DNA of 64,000 nt. It comes from Montifringilla adamsi (taxonomy: Eukaryota > Chordata > Aves > Passeriformes > Passeridae). Positions 61,286 to 64,000 of this stretch are shown in pieces; positions within the stretch are counted from its first letter, which is position 1, and every line of letters starts with the position of its first letter. The notes beneath the pieces were generated by a model. It saw only the letters and a program-made list of their open reading frames with translations, was not told the origin of the DNA and searched no databases. The translations under genes were made by a program, and so were the position numbers. Where the stretch lies: contig JAGGNK010006449.1 in NCBI GenBank assembly GCA_017590115.1, positions 682,001 to 746,000 on the forward strand, given 5' to 3'.

Positions 61286-62436
61286 ATTTAATTTCAGCTC
61301 CACCTGAGCACTGTGGGTGAGATGTGAGAGCATCCTGCTGGCGAAAGGTTGTGGAAAAACATGGGAAGAGAGGAATCAGCAGGAGGATGGAATGAGCACA
61401 AGAGGGAGCCGAATATAAAAATGTCCAGCCCCAATTTCCAATCACTTTCAGCTAATTATCAGATATACTGATGAAGATGTAAGAAAAGCAGTTGGTTAAA
61501 TCAAAAATCTGAAAGATGGGAGCAAAGTGCTCCCAAACAGGCAATTGGAAAATATTTTGCCCTGCAGCCCCCAAAACTGGGAAAAACAAGCTCTGCTGGG
61601 AAGAGCAGCTCAATTCCAGGATGACAAATAGGCTGTTTCCCACCACCTATGGAAGAAAGCTACCACAGCTCCTCCTGGGCAACTGGTAAAACTGGGGAAA
61701 TCTTCACCATTCCAGTGTCAGTTCTCTTGGCCAGAGTGTTTAGTTGCTGTTGGTTTGGGTTCAGCCCCATCACTCCCAAAAATCTGTAGACATTGTGTTT
61801 ATTGTAAGAGATGAACCCCCTCAGGGGTGTCACTCTGGGTCCCCACTGCCATTGCACCTCGGTTCTCCTTCCTTGTGAGGATGCAGAAAAACCTCTGATC
61901 ACTTAACACCACACAGCTTCCCTGGTGCCTGCCAGGAAATCTGGGACAAAGTGGGACACAAAATGTCTCTGGAACACCTCACACACTGATGGGAGTTACT
62001 GGCTGGAGGATGGGACACAGGGGAAGAGCATTTGAGAACTAATACAAAGACTTGTCTGGGGAGGTGGGGAAAAGACCAATCAAGGGGCTTTGGAGAGCAA
62101 CAAACATGAAAAAAATAAAGAGATAAGGAAATAAAAGGAGCCTCCAGCTTCCCTTTCATTTGTCCAAGCTGGAAGGCTTCAGATCTCAGTCTGGGCCTTC
62201 CTTGTGCCATCTGATGCTACATACAGTCCTGTATCTGCTGAGATGTCCTGACTGACTTGTGAGAGTCAGGAGGGGCTGGACTTCATCAGGGTAATGGCCA
62301 CTGTTTGCCATGACAGTCAATCCAAAAATGGGAGATGTACCCAAAAAGGATGTGCACAGATTTTGGGATGGCTCCCAGGATGGCAACCTTCCTGGATGTT
62401 CACAGCCAACACTGACTGATCTAGAGAGCCACAACA

Positions 62437-62680
62437 CATGGAATAGGTTTGGAGGAAAGGACCTTGGAGCTCATCCAGTCCCACCCCTGCCACAGCCAGG
62501 GACACCTCCCACTGTCCCAGGCTCACCCAGCCTGGCCTTGGGCACTGCCAGGGATCCAGGGGCAGCCACAGCTGCTCTGGTCACCCTGTGTCAGGGCCTG
62601 CCCACCTCACTGCCAGGAATTCCTTCCCAATGTCCCACCTAACCCTGCTCTCTGGCAGTGGGAAGCCACTTGCCTTTGTC
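62437..62680 (-). mobile_element. CR1 LINE 3' fragment
   Basis: GGAATAGGTTTGGAGGAAAG GACCTTGGAG, ATCCAGGGGCAGCCACAGCT and CCAGGAATTCCTTCCCAATG. Confidence 0.87.
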
Positions 62681-64000
62681 ATATACATGGAAGAGGATTT
62701 ATTTCATCCAGGAGTCAGTGGTTTCAGCATCAGGATTATTGTCTTTATCCTTTTCTTGCATGTGCTTGAAGGAAGCTCAGGTAACAACTCGTGTCTGAAA
62801 CAAGGAGTGAGGTTCCTGTGAGGTGGTTGGGGCACCTTCAGAGTGATCCCTGCTGTGGGAGCTGCTGGCAGAGACCAGGAGCTTGTGTGGGGTGTGAGCT
62901 CAGGGCTCACAGGGCAGGAGCAGGTTCAGGGAGTGCAGAAGCTCCTGAGGAGCTGGGAAGAGAACAAATCTGAACCAAGCCTGCAGTGGAGATTCACAGG
63001 CACAGGGGGAGAGGGCACCACAGAGTGCTGCTGCCCAAGTGCAGCTGGGATTTAATCTGTCGCTCCAGCAGCCTGGAACATGAGCAGGATGGAAGCAGCC
63101 AGGCCACGCTGCATGTCCTGGAAGCCACCCAGGGCTCCCTGGAGCAGAAAACAAATGCTCAAGACAGTCATGGGTGCAGTCAGCAGTTACCCCTCACGCA
63201 AGGGCAGGGCACATCAGACAATTCCTGTGATGGGATCGAGTCACTGTGTGCTGAGGTGTTGCTGTGACACTGTGACCATCTGCAAGGATGGCCCCTGGAG
63301 CCCTCTCAGAATAAAGAATGCTTGGAACAACACACTAATCCAATAAAAACTGGGGGCTCCACCAATGGAGGGTGAAAGGGAGGAGGAAAAAGAAAAAAGA
63401 GCCATATTTGAGCACAAGGTGTGGGAGAGGGGCTGGCAGTGCCAGCAGGTGTGGCAAGGTGTAGGAGAGGAGTAGGGGCTGAGTGGTGAGTACAGAGCTG
63501 CCTGCAAGGGCAGCAACCACCCTGGAGACCCTCACAGGAGGACTCGGTGTGTGCAAAGTGCCCAAGGCCACACCAGTGCTCCTCTGTGACACTGCTGGTG
63601 TGCTCTGCTCAAGGGGCTTTTATTATAAAAAATATAAAATTAGCAGTATGGTTAGATGTGGGGGAAGCTCACAGGGAATGCTCTTTTGAGACGTCAGTGT
63701 TGCTGTTGGCCTCTCAGCACACCCAGAATTTGAGTGGTGACCTCAGAAGTCAACAGAAATCTTGGAAATTCCTCAATTCCTGTACAACACAGTCCCTGGG
63801 CCAAGTCTCTACTCAGGCCCACAGACTCTCTTCACCCAACAAGTCATTGAAGACTGATTTTTCTCAAACTCTCATTCCCATCTTGTCCTAGAAAATTGTC
63901 CAGCACTATATTCCCTCTCTAGAATGTATTTTTTGATGTAAGAGACCACAGGAACTGGTCTGCTGCTTGTTGGGAGGATTTCTCTGCCCAGCTTTGGTGC

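Larger units (their letters stand above)
55692..64000. other. LACTBL1 3' flank and downstream intergenic DNA
   Basis: The 3' UTR starts at 55692. No AATAAA occurs in the first 1.7 kb; the first candidates are at 57495, 57840 and 58043, none clearly used. CR1 copies, a poly-T run and the 243-bp duplication are present. No further gene is recognised. Confidence 0.55.

Noticed and set aside
1..64000. Exons of KDM1A or EPHB2, neighbours of LACTBL1 in mammals
   Set aside because: No kinase, ephrin-receptor or amine-oxidase motifs were recognised in any frame.

Overview
The window is vertebrate nuclear DNA and almost certainly from a bird, probably a songbird. About forty CR1 LINE fragments, nearly all 5'-truncated, lie in both orientations, and several sequences resemble avian endogenous-retrovirus LTRs. 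The only protein gene that can be supported has spliced exons with standard GT-AG borders. Bacterial features such as operons, ribosome binding sites and IS elements are absent.

Layout. Positions 1-12,430 are gene-poor intergenic DNA with CR1 relics and a small hexamer repeat near 6.0-6.1 kb. Positions 12,430-13,890 hold a strongly CpG-rich island that runs into three successive tandem arrays with periods of about 22, 30 and 35 bp. Positions 13,890-35,200 are again CR1-studded intergenic DNA, with AT-rich stretches and a 16-base assembly gap at 32,237-32,252. Positions 35,200-37,870 contain three LTR-like relics. Positions 38,000-42,830 are mostly unexplained sequence.

The gene. LACTBL1 (beta-lactamase-like 1) lies on the + strand at 43,075-55,691. 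Six coding exons join in phase into a 568-residue protein. It has a short N-terminal signal anchor, then a serine beta-lactamase/penicillin-binding-protein fold with all three active-site motifs in order (S-V-S-K at 128, Y-S-N at 246, K-D-G at 385), then a C-terminal extension of about 180 residues. Intron 2 holds a probable sense-oriented solo LTR with its own CCAAT, TATA and AATAAA signals. Intron 3 holds an intact tRNA-Asn(GTT) gene on the opposite strand, bracketed by two CR1 ends.

Downstream, 55,692-64,000, no further gene is recognised. The region contains more CR1 and a near-perfect tandem duplication with a 243-bp period at 60.8-61.3 kb. From general knowledge, LACTBL1 in mammals lies near KDM1A and EPHB2, but no exon of either was recognised here, so the chromosomal placement is inference.
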